Shown here: piece by piece, positions 18,107-25,888 of the stretch
Layout of the letters: every line of letters starts with the position of its first letter
Position numbering within the stretch: the first letter of the stretch is position 1
Source: an uncultured Pseudomonadota bacterium
GTDB lineage: Bacteria; Pseudomonadota; Gammaproteobacteria; Burkholderiales; SG8-39
NCBI GenBank assembly: GCA_903834835.1
Contig: CAILKO010000044.1
Coordinates: forward strand, 1-64,000
Reading direction: 5' to 3'
DNA: 64,000 nucleotides
The notes under the pieces: generated by a model
The model's input: the letters and a program-made list of their open reading frames with translations, nothing else
What the model was told of the DNA's origin: nothing
Database searches by the model: none
Made by a program: the position numbers and the translations under genes

Positions 18107-19237
18107 TCAGCCCTTCTTGGCAGGCGCCGCCTTGGGCGCGCCACCACCGCCCGCACCGCGCATCTGCCGGACCATGATGTTGTCGTAGGTGTTCTCTGCC
18201 ACCTGCCACCACAGGTACTGGTCGGCGCGGAACTTCGCCCAGCCCTCGTAGATGCGCTTGAAGTGCGCGCTCTTCGCCGAGGTTTCGGTGTAGAGCTCGG
18301 CCGCCGCCTTCTGGCAGGCCTCGATCACCGCGGGCGGGAATGCGCGCAGTTGCGTGCCGCCCCCGACCAGCTTGCGCAGCGCGCCCGGGTTGAGCGCGTC
18401 GTACTTCGCCTGCATGTGCACGTTCGCCTCGGCACAGGCTGCCTCCAGCGCGGCCTGGTAGTGCTTCGGCAGCTCGGCCCACTTCTTGTCGTTCACGAAG
18501 AGGGACAGCTCGGGACCACCCTCCCACCAGCCCGGGTAGTAGTAGTACTTCGCGACCTTGTTGAAACCCAGCTTCTCGTCATCATAGGGGCCGACCCACT
18601 CGGCGGCATCGAGCGTGCCGCGCTCGAGTGCCTGGTAGATCTCGCCACCCGGCAGCGCCTGGGGCACCACGCCCAGCTTGGCGAGCACCTGCCCGGCGAA
18701 ACCGCCGACACGGAACTTCAGGCCCTTCAGGTCTGCAACCGACTTGATCTCCTTGCGGAACCAGCCGCCCATCTGGGCGCCCGTGTTGCCGGCGGGAAAG
18801 GACACCATGCCGTAGTCCTTGTAGAGCGCGGCCATCGCCTCGTTGCCGCCGCCGTAATAGCGCCAAGCGTTCTGCATGCGGCCGTTCAGACCGAACGGGA
18901 CGGCAGTGCCGAACGCGAAGGCAGGGTCCTTGCCGATGAAGTAGTAGGGTGCCGTATGGCAGCACTCGACCGTGCCGTTCTGCACCGCGTCGACCGCGGA
19001 GAACGCGGGGACGATTTCGCCGGCCGCGAACACGCGGATCTGGAACTTGCCCTCGGTGATGTCGGAGACCCGCTTGGAGATCATGTCTGCGGCACCGAAG
19101 ATGGTGTCCAGACTCTTGGGGAAACTGGACGTGAGTCGCCAGTTGATCGTCGGGCTTTGCTGGGCAATCGCCGGGGCCGCCACCGCGCCCGCGGCGAGGC
19201 CGATGCCCGCCTTGCTGATAAATGCTCTTCTTTTCAT
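18107..19237 (-). CDS. TRAP transporter substrate-binding protein (DctP type)
   Basis: A 376-residue periplasmic receptor for the TRAP system. The N-terminus has a twin-arginine-like signal (KRRAFISKAG, then AAPAIAQ). The mature part shows WRLTSSFPKSLDTIFGAAD and GGWFRKEI, with the ligand-loop arginine in LKFRVGGFAGQV, as in the FcbT1/DctP mannitol-chloroaromatic group. AGGAGGAAGAGCG precedes the ATG. A Gly/Ala/Lys-rich tail ends the protein. It is encoded convergently to its membrane partners rather than in one operon, so receptor and permease are regulated separately. Confidence 0.93.
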   Translation of the reverse strand: MKRRAFISKAGIGLAAGAVAAPAIAQQSPTINWRLTSSFPKSLDTIFGAADMISKRVSDITEGKFQIRVFAAGEIVPAFSAVDAVQNGTVECCHTAPYYFIGKDPAFAFGTAVPFGLNGRMQNAWRYYGGGNEAMAALYKDYGMVSFPAGNTGAQMGGWFRKEIKSVADLKGLKFRVGGFAGQVLAKLGVVPQALPGGEIYQALERGTLDAAEWVGPYDDEKLGFNKVAKYYYYPGWWEGGPELSLFVNDKKWAELPKHYQAALEAACAEANVHMQAKYDALNPGALRKLVGGGTQLRAFPPAVIEACQKAAAELYTETSAKSAHFKRIYEGWAKFRADQYLWWQVAENTYDNIMVRQMRGAGGGGAPKAAPAKKG

Positions 19238-19316
19238 CGCTCTTCCTCCTGGTTTGCAGCGCCCTTGGGGGCGCCGATGACTGAAATCTTACCGTCCCTG
19301 CCGCATCGCGCAAGCC

Positions 19317-20741
19317 TCAGGACAGCCTCGTCCCCTGCGGGCGTGCCGCGTACAGCTCGCGAAAGGTTCTTCCCTCGGGCGCCGGCATGTCGCGCATCAG
19401 CGTCCAACCTGCGCCCAATGGAAGACGTCCGATGCGGCCGCGCGTACCTCCCATTGTTCTCAGCAGCCTTACGCCGATCTTACTCAGCAGTGCGTACGCC
19501 GCCGGCCGGCGCGCCGCCCAGGCCCACAGGCCCAGTCCCGCACGCTCGGTCCAGGGCCGCAATCCGCGCTCGGTCTGCTTCTCCCGCAGACCGCGCAGCA
19601 GCTCGGGCAGCGGAATGCGCACCGGACAGACGGCCTCGCAGGCACCGCAGAGCGTCGCCGCCTGAGGCAGGTCGAGCGCGTTCTCCAGCCCGACATAGGC
19701 GGGCGTGAGCACCGAGCCCATCGGCCCCGGATACACCCAGCCATAGGCATGGCCGCCGACCGTCCGATAGACGGGACAGTGATTCATGCAGGCGCCGCAG
19801 CGGATGCAGGAGAGCATGGATTCCATCTCGCCGCCGAGCAGGCCCGTGCGCCCGGCATCGACGAGGATCACGTACATGTGTTCGGGACCGTCCGCATCCT
19901 GCGGCGCCTTCGGCCCGGTGAGGATGCTGAAGTAGTTCGAGATCTCCTGCCCGGTCGCGGAGCGCGGCAGCACGCGGTTCAGCGTGGAGAGATCCTCCAG
20001 CGTCGGCACCACCTTCTCGATGCCGGTGATCGCGACATGCACGCGCGGCAGCGTGGTCACCATGCGCCCGTTGCCTTCGTTGGTGACAAGCGCCACCGAA
20101 CCGGTCTCGGCCACCAGGAAATTCGCGCCGGAGATGCCGAGGTCGGCCGACAGAAAATGCTCGCGCAGCATGAGGCGCGCCTCGCGCGTGAGCTGCCCGA
20201 TATCCTCGAGCCGCGGGCGACGATGCTGCTCGGCAAAAAGCGCCGCGACATCCTCCTTCGACTTGTGGATCGCCGGCGCAATGATGTGCGAGGGCGGCTC
20301 TTTCGCCATCTGGATGATGTATTCGCCGAGATCCGTTTCCACCGGCTGCACGCCGGCCGCCTCGAGCGCCTCGTTCAGACCCGCTTCCTCGGAGAGCATC
20401 GACTTCGACTTGATCGCCTTCTTCACGCCATGCCGGCGGCAGATCTCGAGCACATGGGCGCAGACATCCTCGCTGCTCTCGGCCCACAGCACTACCGTGC
20501 CGCGGCGCGTGGCCTCGGCCTCGAAACGTTCCAGCCAGCTGTCCAGATTGCCGACCACCCGCCTGCGAATGGCGGCAGCCGCATCGCGCAACCCCTCGAA
20601 GGCATCGATCCCGTAGGCGAGGCGCGCCTTGGCGCGCTTCTCCGCGAGCCCGGTACCGAAACGGCGCAGGATGTCCTGCAGCGGGGCGTCGGCAAGCGCG
20701 CGTGCGGCATTGCGCTGGAAGTGCATGGCGCGGACCTGCAT
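19317..20741 (-). CDS. lutB: Lactate utilisation iron-sulfur protein LutB
   Basis: A 474-residue LutB/YkgF subunit of the L-lactate oxidation complex. The N-terminal half is the LUD domain (GISGANFLVAETGSVALVTNEG). Ferredoxin-type clusters are bound by CIRCGACMNHCPVY and CGACEAVCPV in the second half. It is cytoplasmic and works with LutA and normally LutC. The start is 4 bp after the lutA stop. No lutC follows: the next gene downstream is the TRAP receptor, which may supply a hydroxy-acid. Confidence 0.94.
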   Translation of the reverse strand: MQVRAMHFQRNAARALADAPLQDILRRFGTGLAEKRAKARLAYGIDAFEGLRDAAAAIRRRVVGNLDSWLERFEAEATRRGTVVLWAESSEDVCAHVLEICRRHGVKKAIKSKSMLSEEAGLNEALEAAGVQPVETDLGEYIIQMAKEPPSHIIAPAIHKSKEDVAALFAEQHRRPRLEDIGQLTREARLMLREHFLSADLGISGANFLVAETGSVALVTNEGNGRMVTTLPRVHVAITGIEKVVPTLEDLSTLNRVLPRSATGQEISNYFSILTGPKAPQDADGPEHMYVILVDAGRTGLLGGEMESMLSCIRCGACMNHCPVYRTVGGHAYGWVYPGPMGSVLTPAYVGLENALDLPQAATLCGACEAVCPVRIPLPELLRGLREKQTERGLRPWTERAGLGLWAWAARRPAAYALLSKIGVRLLRTMGGTRGRIGRLPLGAGWTLMRDMPAPEGRTFRELYAARPQGTRLS

Positions 20742-20745
20742 CGCC

Positions 20746-21537
20746 TCAGCCTCCGCCCGCCAGCACCTGGGCGATGTGCAGCACCTGCGTGGTCTCGTCG
20801 CCGCGCCGTCTGAGCCTGCCCTCGATGCTCAGCATGCAGCCCAGGTCGCCGAGCACCACCGCGTTGGCACCGGTACTCGCGATCGACGCGCATTTCGCCT
20901 CGGCGAGCGCGCCCGAGATCTCGCCGAACTTGACCGAAAACGTCCCGCCGAAACCGCAGCACTCCTCGCAGTCCGGCATCTCCTTCAGCTCGACGCCGGG
21001 CATGGTCGCGAGCAGCGCGCGCGGCTGGGTCTTCACGCCGAGCTCGCGCAGGCCGGCGCATGAATCATGGTAGGTGATACTGCCTTGGAAGCTGCCGGGC
21101 ACGCGCGCCAGGCGCGCGACATTGACGAGAAAATCGGTCAACTCGTGCGTGCGCCCGGCGAGCGCCGCCGCGCGCGCGAGCCAGGCGGAATCGTCCGCGA
21201 ATACGTCGCGGTAGTGCATGCGGATCATGCCTGCGCAGGAGCCCGATGGCACGACCACGTGCTCGTAAGCCTCGAATTCAGTGATCAGCTTCTGCGCGAG
21301 CGCACGGGCCGCAGGTCGGTCGCCCGAATTCCAGCCGGGCTGCCCGCAACAGGTCTGGGCTGCGGGCACGACGACTTCATAGCCCGCAGATTCCAGCAGC
21401 CGGATCGCGGCGAAGCCGATACCCGGACGCATGAGATCCACGAGACAGGTCACCATGAGGGCGACCCGGCCGCGAACGCTCAGGGCTGGGGTGTCATCGG
21501 TGGTATCGACGGGTGCGGCGTTGTCGGTGCTGCGCAT
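20746..21537 (-). CDS. lutA: Lactate utilisation protein LutA (CCG domain)
   Basis: A 263-residue LutA/YkgE protein with two cysteine-rich CCG domains: QTCCGQPGWNSGD in the first half and DCEECCGFGGTFSVKF in the second. These ligate iron-sulfur clusters and transfer electrons from lactate oxidation. It begins with a ~20-residue non-conserved leader before VALMVTCLVDLMRP, the usual family start. It forms a two-gene unit with lutB. Confidence 0.94.
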   Translation of the reverse strand: MRSTDNAAPVDTTDDTPALSVRGRVALMVTCLVDLMRPGIGFAAIRLLESAGYEVVVPAAQTCCGQPGWNSGDRPAARALAQKLITEFEAYEHVVVPSGSCAGMIRMHYRDVFADDSAWLARAAALAGRTHELTDFLVNVARLARVPGSFQGSITYHDSCAGLRELGVKTQPRALLATMPGVELKEMPDCEECCGFGGTFSVKFGEISGALAEAKCASIASTGANAVVLGDLGCMLSIEGRLRRRGDETTQVLHIAQVLAGGG

Positions 21538-21586
21538 GCGGGCGACGATAGCATGCCCGGAGCGGGATCTGCAGCGCGGACGCGTT

Positions 21587-22522
21587 TCAGCCGCGCGGGG
21601 CGGCAGCGATGCGGCTCTCCAGCCACTTGCGGATCCGCATCGCGTCGTAGGTGCGGGTCTGCTTGCCCCAAGAATCGAGCAGGACCACCACCACCTCGCG
21701 CGACGCGAGTCGCAGGCGCATCACGAGGCAGCGACCCGCCTCGCTGATGAAGCCCGTCTTGGAAAGCTCGATATGCCAGTCCGGGCTGCGCACGAGGCCG
21801 TTGGTATTGCGATAGGCGAGCCGTCTGCCGAGCGAGTCCACTTCGGCGCTCTCGCGCGTGGAGTATTCGCGGATCAGCGGTTGCTCGTGCGCCGCAACCA
21901 CCAGCCGCGCGAGATCGCGCGCGCTGGAGACATTCGCGGAATTGAGTCCGGTCGAATCGACGAAGCGCGTGTCGCGCATTCCGAGTTGCTGCGCCTTGTC
22001 GTTCATCGCCGCAACGAAGGCGGGCATGCCGCCGGGATAGGTGCGTCCGAGGGCCGCCGCCGCGCGGTTCTCCGACGCCATGAGCGCGATGAGCAGCAGC
22101 TGGTCGCGCGTGAGCACGGTGCCCACCGACAGACGCGAACGCGTGCCCTTCAGGTGATCGGTGTCGTCGCCGCTGATCGCGACGCGCTGTCCGAGATCGA
22201 GCCGGCTGTCCAGCACCACGAGGGCGGTCATCAGCTTGGTGATCGATGCGATCGGCGCCACCGCGTCCTGATTCTTGCCGAGGATGGTTTCCCCGCTCGT
22301 CACGTCCTGCACCAGCGCGACCGAGGAGGCCAGCAGCACATTGTGCGGTACTGCCTGGGAGATCTGTTCGATCGGGCGCGGCACCCGCACCTTCTTGCGC
22401 TTGCCCGCCGCGTCTGCGAAACCGAAGCTCAGCGCGAGCACGGCGAACAGCAGCACGACGACGATCGTCTTTTCCAGCGAGTGGAGTCTTCTTTCCGCGG
22501 TCTGCATGCCGGCAGTGTCCAT
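21587..22522 (-). CDS. D-alanyl-D-alanine endopeptidase/carboxypeptidase (S11, PbpG-like)
   Basis: A 311-residue low-molecular-weight penicillin-binding protein with an N-terminal signal anchor. The active-site triad is complete: SITK (SxxK), SEN and KTG. It cleaves D-Ala cross-bridges or pentapeptides in the periplasm. Lack of the long DacA C-terminal domain and its length favour PbpG (PBP7) type. The ATG at 22522 is chosen; another at 22507 is possible. An unusually AT-rich ~100 bp upstream probably carries the promoter, but I could not fix its hexamers. Confidence 0.9.
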   Translation of the reverse strand: MDTAGMQTAERRLHSLEKTIVVVLLFAVLALSFGFADAAGKRKKVRVPRPIEQISQAVPHNVLLASSVALVQDVTSGETILGKNQDAVAPIASITKLMTALVVLDSRLDLGQRVAISGDDTDHLKGTRSRLSVGTVLTRDQLLLIALMASENRAAAALGRTYPGGMPAFVAAMNDKAQQLGMRDTRFVDSTGLNSANVSSARDLARLVVAAHEQPLIREYSTRESAEVDSLGRRLAYRNTNGLVRSPDWHIELSKTGFISEAGRCLVMRLRLASREVVVVLLDSWGKQTRTYDAMRIRKWLESRIAAAPRG

Positions 22523-22672
22523 GCAAGGATTGCGCCACCCGATTCGCTGCGGCGCTGTCCGGTTTGTTGTTATGGGGTCCAAGTCTAACGGATTGGAAAT
22601 CCAAAAATCAAGAAAAAATAACGATCTGGCGCATGAAACTAGAAAAGACATGAGGCTCTCCAGGATCTTCGT

Positions 22673-24484
22673 TCAGGCCTCGGCGAGAGCCTCGCGCACG
22701 GCCTCCTGTTGCTGCTGCAGCGCCCACATGCGTGCGTACTCCGCCCCGAGGGCGAGCAGTTCAGCATGGGTGCCGCGCTCGAGCACCCGCCCCTGACCGA
22801 GCACCAGAATCTGGTCGGCGTCCATGATCGTGGAGAGCCGGTGCGCAACGACGAGCGTGGTGCGCCCCACCGCGATGCGTGCGAGTTCCGCCTGGATCGC
22901 CTTCTCGGATGCGGAATCGAGTTGCGAAGTCGCCTCGTCGAAAATCAGGATGCGCGGATTCTTCAGGAGCGCGCGCGCAATCGCCACGCGCTGCTTCTCG
23001 CCGCCCGAGAGCTTCAGGCCGCGCTCGCCCACCATCGTCTCGTAGCCGCGCGGCAAGCCGACCACGAAATCGTGGATATGCGCGGCTCGCGCGGCCTCCT
23101 CCACCTCCGCATCGCTTGCTTCCGGCCGCCCGTAGCGGATGTTGTAGCGGATGGTGTCGTTGAACAGCACCGTATCCTGCGGCACGATGCCGATCGCCGC
23201 GCGCAGGCTCTGCTGCTTCAGATCGCGGATATCGACGCCGCCCACGCGCACCGAGCCTCCGGTCACATCGTAGAACCGGTAGAGAAGGCGCGCGAGCGTC
23301 GACTTGCCGGCGCCAGAATGCCCGACCACCGCGAGACGCTCGCCCGCGCCGATGCGAAAACCGACCCCGTGCAGAATCTTCCGCTCCGCTTCGTACCCGA
23401 AGTCGACGTTTTCGAACTCCACCGTCACCGCGCCGGGCGGAATGACGCGCGCGTCCGGCCGATCCTCGATCTCGCGCTCGGCCTGCAGCAGGCGGAACAT
23501 GCGCTCCATGTCGAGCAGCGACTGCTTGATCTCGCGATACACCATGCCGAGCGAATTGAGCGGGATGTAGAGCTGGATCAGCAGACCGTTGACCAGCACG
23601 AGATCGCCCAGCGTGAAACTCTGCGCCGCCACGCCCTCGGCCGCGAGCAGCATGAGCCCGGTGACCGCAGCGGCGATGATCAGCGACTGGCCGATGTTCA
23701 GCACCCCGAGCGAGGCTTCGGTGCGCACCGCCGCGGATTCGTACTTCGTGAGGTTCTCGTCGTAGCGCTTCGCCTCGAACTCCTCGTTGCCGAAGTACTT
23801 GACGGTCTCGTAGTTGAGCAGGCTGTCGATCGCGCGCGCGTTCGCGCGCGAGTCGAGCTCGTTGGCGCGCCGCCGTATGCCCATGCGCCATTCGGAAACG
23901 CTCACGGTGAACAGAATGTAGACCAGCACCGCTCCGAAGGTCACCGCGGCAAAACGCCAGTCGAAGCGCTGCAGCAGCACCACGGCCACCAGCGCGAATT
24001 CGAGGATCACCGGAATGATCGAAAAAATGAAATAGGAAAGGAGCTGCGAGATGCCGCGCGAGCCGCGCTCGATATCGCGCGTCATGCCGCCGGTCTGGCG
24101 CTCCAGATGGAAGCGCAGCGACAGGCTGTGCAGATGGCGGAACACGCCGAGCGCCACGCGCCGGATCGCGCGCTGCGCGACGCGGATGAACACGATATCG
24201 CGCAACTCGGCAAACAGCGTGGTCGCGAAACGCAGCACGCCGTAGATCAGCAACAGGGCCACCGGCACCGCAAGGACCGCGGTCTTCGCATCCAGCCCGT
24301 CGATCACGGATTTCATGACGAGCGGCACGCCCACATTGGCGAGCTTGCCGATCACGAGGAACACGAGTGCGATGCCGACGCGCCAGCGGTATTCCCACAG
24401 GTAGGGCAGCAGCGTGGCCGCGGCGCGCCACTCCCTGCCGCTCAATCTCTGGTTGGGTGCTGAACTCTGCGCGTGGCGTGCCAT
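22673..24484 (-). CDS. ATM1-type ABC exporter (fused permease-ATPase)
   Basis: A 603-residue half-transporter with six N-terminal helices and a C-terminal nucleotide-binding domain: Walker A GHSGAGKST, Q-loop VPQDTVLF, signature LSGGEKQR, Walker B ILIFDEATSQLD and H-loop VAHRLST. The membrane part carries NYETVKYFGNEEFE and GMVYREIKQSLLDMERMF, hallmarks of the ATM1/HMT1 subgroup that exports glutathione-linked sulfur or metal conjugates. It acts as a homodimer in the inner membrane. Substrate remains unproven. Confidence 0.92.
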   Translation of the reverse strand: MARHAQSSAPNQRLSGREWRAAATLLPYLWEYRWRVGIALVFLVIGKLANVGVPLVMKSVIDGLDAKTAVLAVPVALLLIYGVLRFATTLFAELRDIVFIRVAQRAIRRVALGVFRHLHSLSLRFHLERQTGGMTRDIERGSRGISQLLSYFIFSIIPVILEFALVAVVLLQRFDWRFAAVTFGAVLVYILFTVSVSEWRMGIRRRANELDSRANARAIDSLLNYETVKYFGNEEFEAKRYDENLTKYESAAVRTEASLGVLNIGQSLIIAAAVTGLMLLAAEGVAAQSFTLGDLVLVNGLLIQLYIPLNSLGMVYREIKQSLLDMERMFRLLQAEREIEDRPDARVIPPGAVTVEFENVDFGYEAERKILHGVGFRIGAGERLAVVGHSGAGKSTLARLLYRFYDVTGGSVRVGGVDIRDLKQQSLRAAIGIVPQDTVLFNDTIRYNIRYGRPEASDAEVEEAARAAHIHDFVVGLPRGYETMVGERGLKLSGGEKQRVAIARALLKNPRILIFDEATSQLDSASEKAIQAELARIAVGRTTLVVAHRLSTIMDADQILVLGQGRVLERGTHAELLALGAEYARMWALQQQQEAVREALAEA

Positions 24485-24544
24485 GGGAGGGCGCGATTGT
24501 AAGTCACGCGCAGCCGGGGGCCGACACCGGTTTCGCGCCGCAGG

Positions 24545-24877
24545 CTACTTGACCAGCTTCTCGATCAGCGGATTGATCGGTTTGATCTGGACCGGACTGC
24601 CGCGCAACTCGCCGCCCGGATCCCTCGCGTCCCGCGCCGCCGCGTCCTTGCCGCCCGCGTCCCTGGCCGCGTCGCGACGCGTAACCGGCGCGGGCATGAC
24701 GGTGGTGCGATCGCGTATCGGGCCCGCCGACTTGAGGCCCTGGGCCTCGCAACGCTCGTTCGAATAGGTCACATGACCGGTACGGTCCAGGCACTTGCTG
24801 AGTTCAGCCGCGCCGAGCGGATTCGCCGCCAGACCCGTTACCGCACCGCACAGCCACAGCACCAGCGTCCGCGCCAC
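24545..24877 (-). CDS. DUF4124-like secreted protein
   Basis: A 110-residue exported protein with signal peptide (cut near PLGAAELSK), then KCLDRTGHVTYSNERCEAQG, the DUF4124 core with its pair of cysteines. The rest is an Arg/Asp/Ala-rich linker and a C-terminal VQIKPINPLIEKLVK. DUF4124 has no known biochemistry. The start is GTG at 24877 behind GGAGACGAGA. It is transcribed away from the fad regulator. Confidence 0.78.
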   Translation of the reverse strand: MARTLVLWLCGAVTGLAANPLGAAELSKCLDRTGHVTYSNERCEAQGLKSAGPIRDRTTVMPAPVTRRDAARDAGGKDAAARDARDPGGELRGSPVQIKPINPLIEKLVK

Positions 24878-24954
24878 TCTCGTCTCCAGTTGAAGCCTGC
24901 GCCCGACCCGAATTTATTGTCTCCCCCGGTCCCGGGCAAGCGCCCCGGCGCCGG

Positions 24955-24983
24955 TTGACCGCGGCATCGGCCCCGCCTATGAT
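24955..24983 (+). promoter_or_regulatory. Sigma-70 promoter of the psrA-like gene
   Basis: TTGACC (24955-24960), an exact 17-bp spacer, and TATGAT (24978-24983) give 5/6 matches to both hexamers. The predicted start near 24990 places the repressor palindrome at about +6 to +21. Confidence 0.75.
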
Positions 24984-24995
24984 GCGCGAACCAAT

Positions 24996-25011
24996 TCAAA
25001 CGGTCGTTTGA
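24996..25011. promoter_or_regulatory. PsrA-type operator
   Basis: TCAAACGGTCGTTTGA contains CAAAC-N4-GTTTG, the published PsrA consensus form (G/CAAAC-N2-4-GTTTG/C). It sits between the promoter and the start codon of a PsrA-like TetR regulator, 8 bp before the ATG, implying autorepression. Confidence 0.8.
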
Positions 25012-25019
25012 TTTTTGCC

Positions 25020-25757
25020 ATGCCGGCACCCCAGAAAGACAGACGCGGCGCACTGCGCACCATCAGCCCGGAGAGGCCTGAGAAAGCCGCACGGCCCGAA
25101 CACGAGACCCGGACCCGCATCATCGAGGCGGCCGAGGCGCTCTTCATGCTGCACGGCTTCGAGGGCACGTCGCTGCGCATGCTGACCGCGCGCGCCGGGG
25201 TCAACCTCGCGGCCGTGAACTACCACTTCGGCTCCAAGGACGCGCTGATCGAGGCGCTGTTCCGCCGGCGGCTCGATCCGATGAATGCCGAGCGCGCCGC
25301 GGGCCTCGCGCGACTGGAGACCGAAGCCGGCGGGCGGCCGCTCGCGCCGGCAGCGATCATCCGCGCCTTCATCGCACCCAGTCTGCGCATGTTCGAGGAT
25401 GCGCGGGGCGGCGGGCGCAATTTCATCCGCCTGCTCGGGCGCGCCTATACCGATCCCTCGCGCGGACTGCGCGCGCTGATGGGCCAGCTCTACGCCGACG
25501 CGATGACGCGCTACCGGGACGCCTTCCGGCGCGCGCTGCCCGGGCTGCCGCACGAAGAGCTGAGCTGGCGCCTGTATTTCATGTTCGGCACGCTGTCCTA
25601 CACGCTCACCGCAACCGACACCATGCAGCTCATCGCGGGCAGCAAGCAGGCCGATCGCTATGACGCGCGACTGATCGAGCAACGCCTGCTCGCGTTTCTC
25701 ACCGCCGGGCTGCTTGCGGCCGAGCCGCGCGAGAACAAGGTCAGGCAGGCCGCCTGA
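25020..25757 (+). CDS. TetR-family regulator, PsrA-like (fatty-acid responsive)
   Basis: A 245-residue repressor. After a ~25-residue charged leader, the helix-turn-helix region reads TRIIEAAEALFMLHGFEGTS, then LTARAGVNLAAVNYHFGSKDALI, near-identical in pattern to Pseudomonas PsrA. The ligand domain has NFIRLLGRAYTDPS and LSWRLYFMFGTLSYTLT, again PsrA-like. PsrA proteins release DNA on binding long-chain fatty acids or acyl-CoA. The ATG at 25020 follows the operator. The genes downstream encode FadE, thiolase and FadJ-like enzymes, so local control of beta-oxidation is very likely. Confidence 0.88.
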   Translation: MPAPQKDRRGALRTISPERPEKAARPEHETRTRIIEAAEALFMLHGFEGTSLRMLTARAGVNLAAVNYHFGSKDALIEALFRRRLDPMNAERAAGLARLETEAGGRPLAPAAIIRAFIAPSLRMFEDARGGGRNFIRLLGRAYTDPSRGLRALMGQLYADAMTRYRDAFRRALPGLPHEELSWRLYFMFGTLSYTLTATDTMQLIAGSKQADRYDARLIEQRLLAFLTAGLLAAEPRENKVRQAA

Positions 25758-25834
25758 CACGGTAATGCGTATCCGCCGCGGCTCCGGCGCGCGCGGAATA
25801 CGATGTCTGATGAATCCGGGTGCCACGAACAAGG

Positions 25835-25871
25835 GTTCCGCAAAGCTGTCCAAGTGTTCCGCAAAGCTGTC
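25835..25871 (+). repeat. 16-bp direct repeat upstream of fadE
   Basis: GTTCCGCAAAGCTGTC occurs at 25835-25850 and again at 25856-25871, a 21-bp period (two helical turns), 17 bp before the FadE start. It may be a tandem binding site or a small duplication. Confidence 0.8.
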
Positions 25872-25888
25872 TTAGGGGGAGATTGAGC

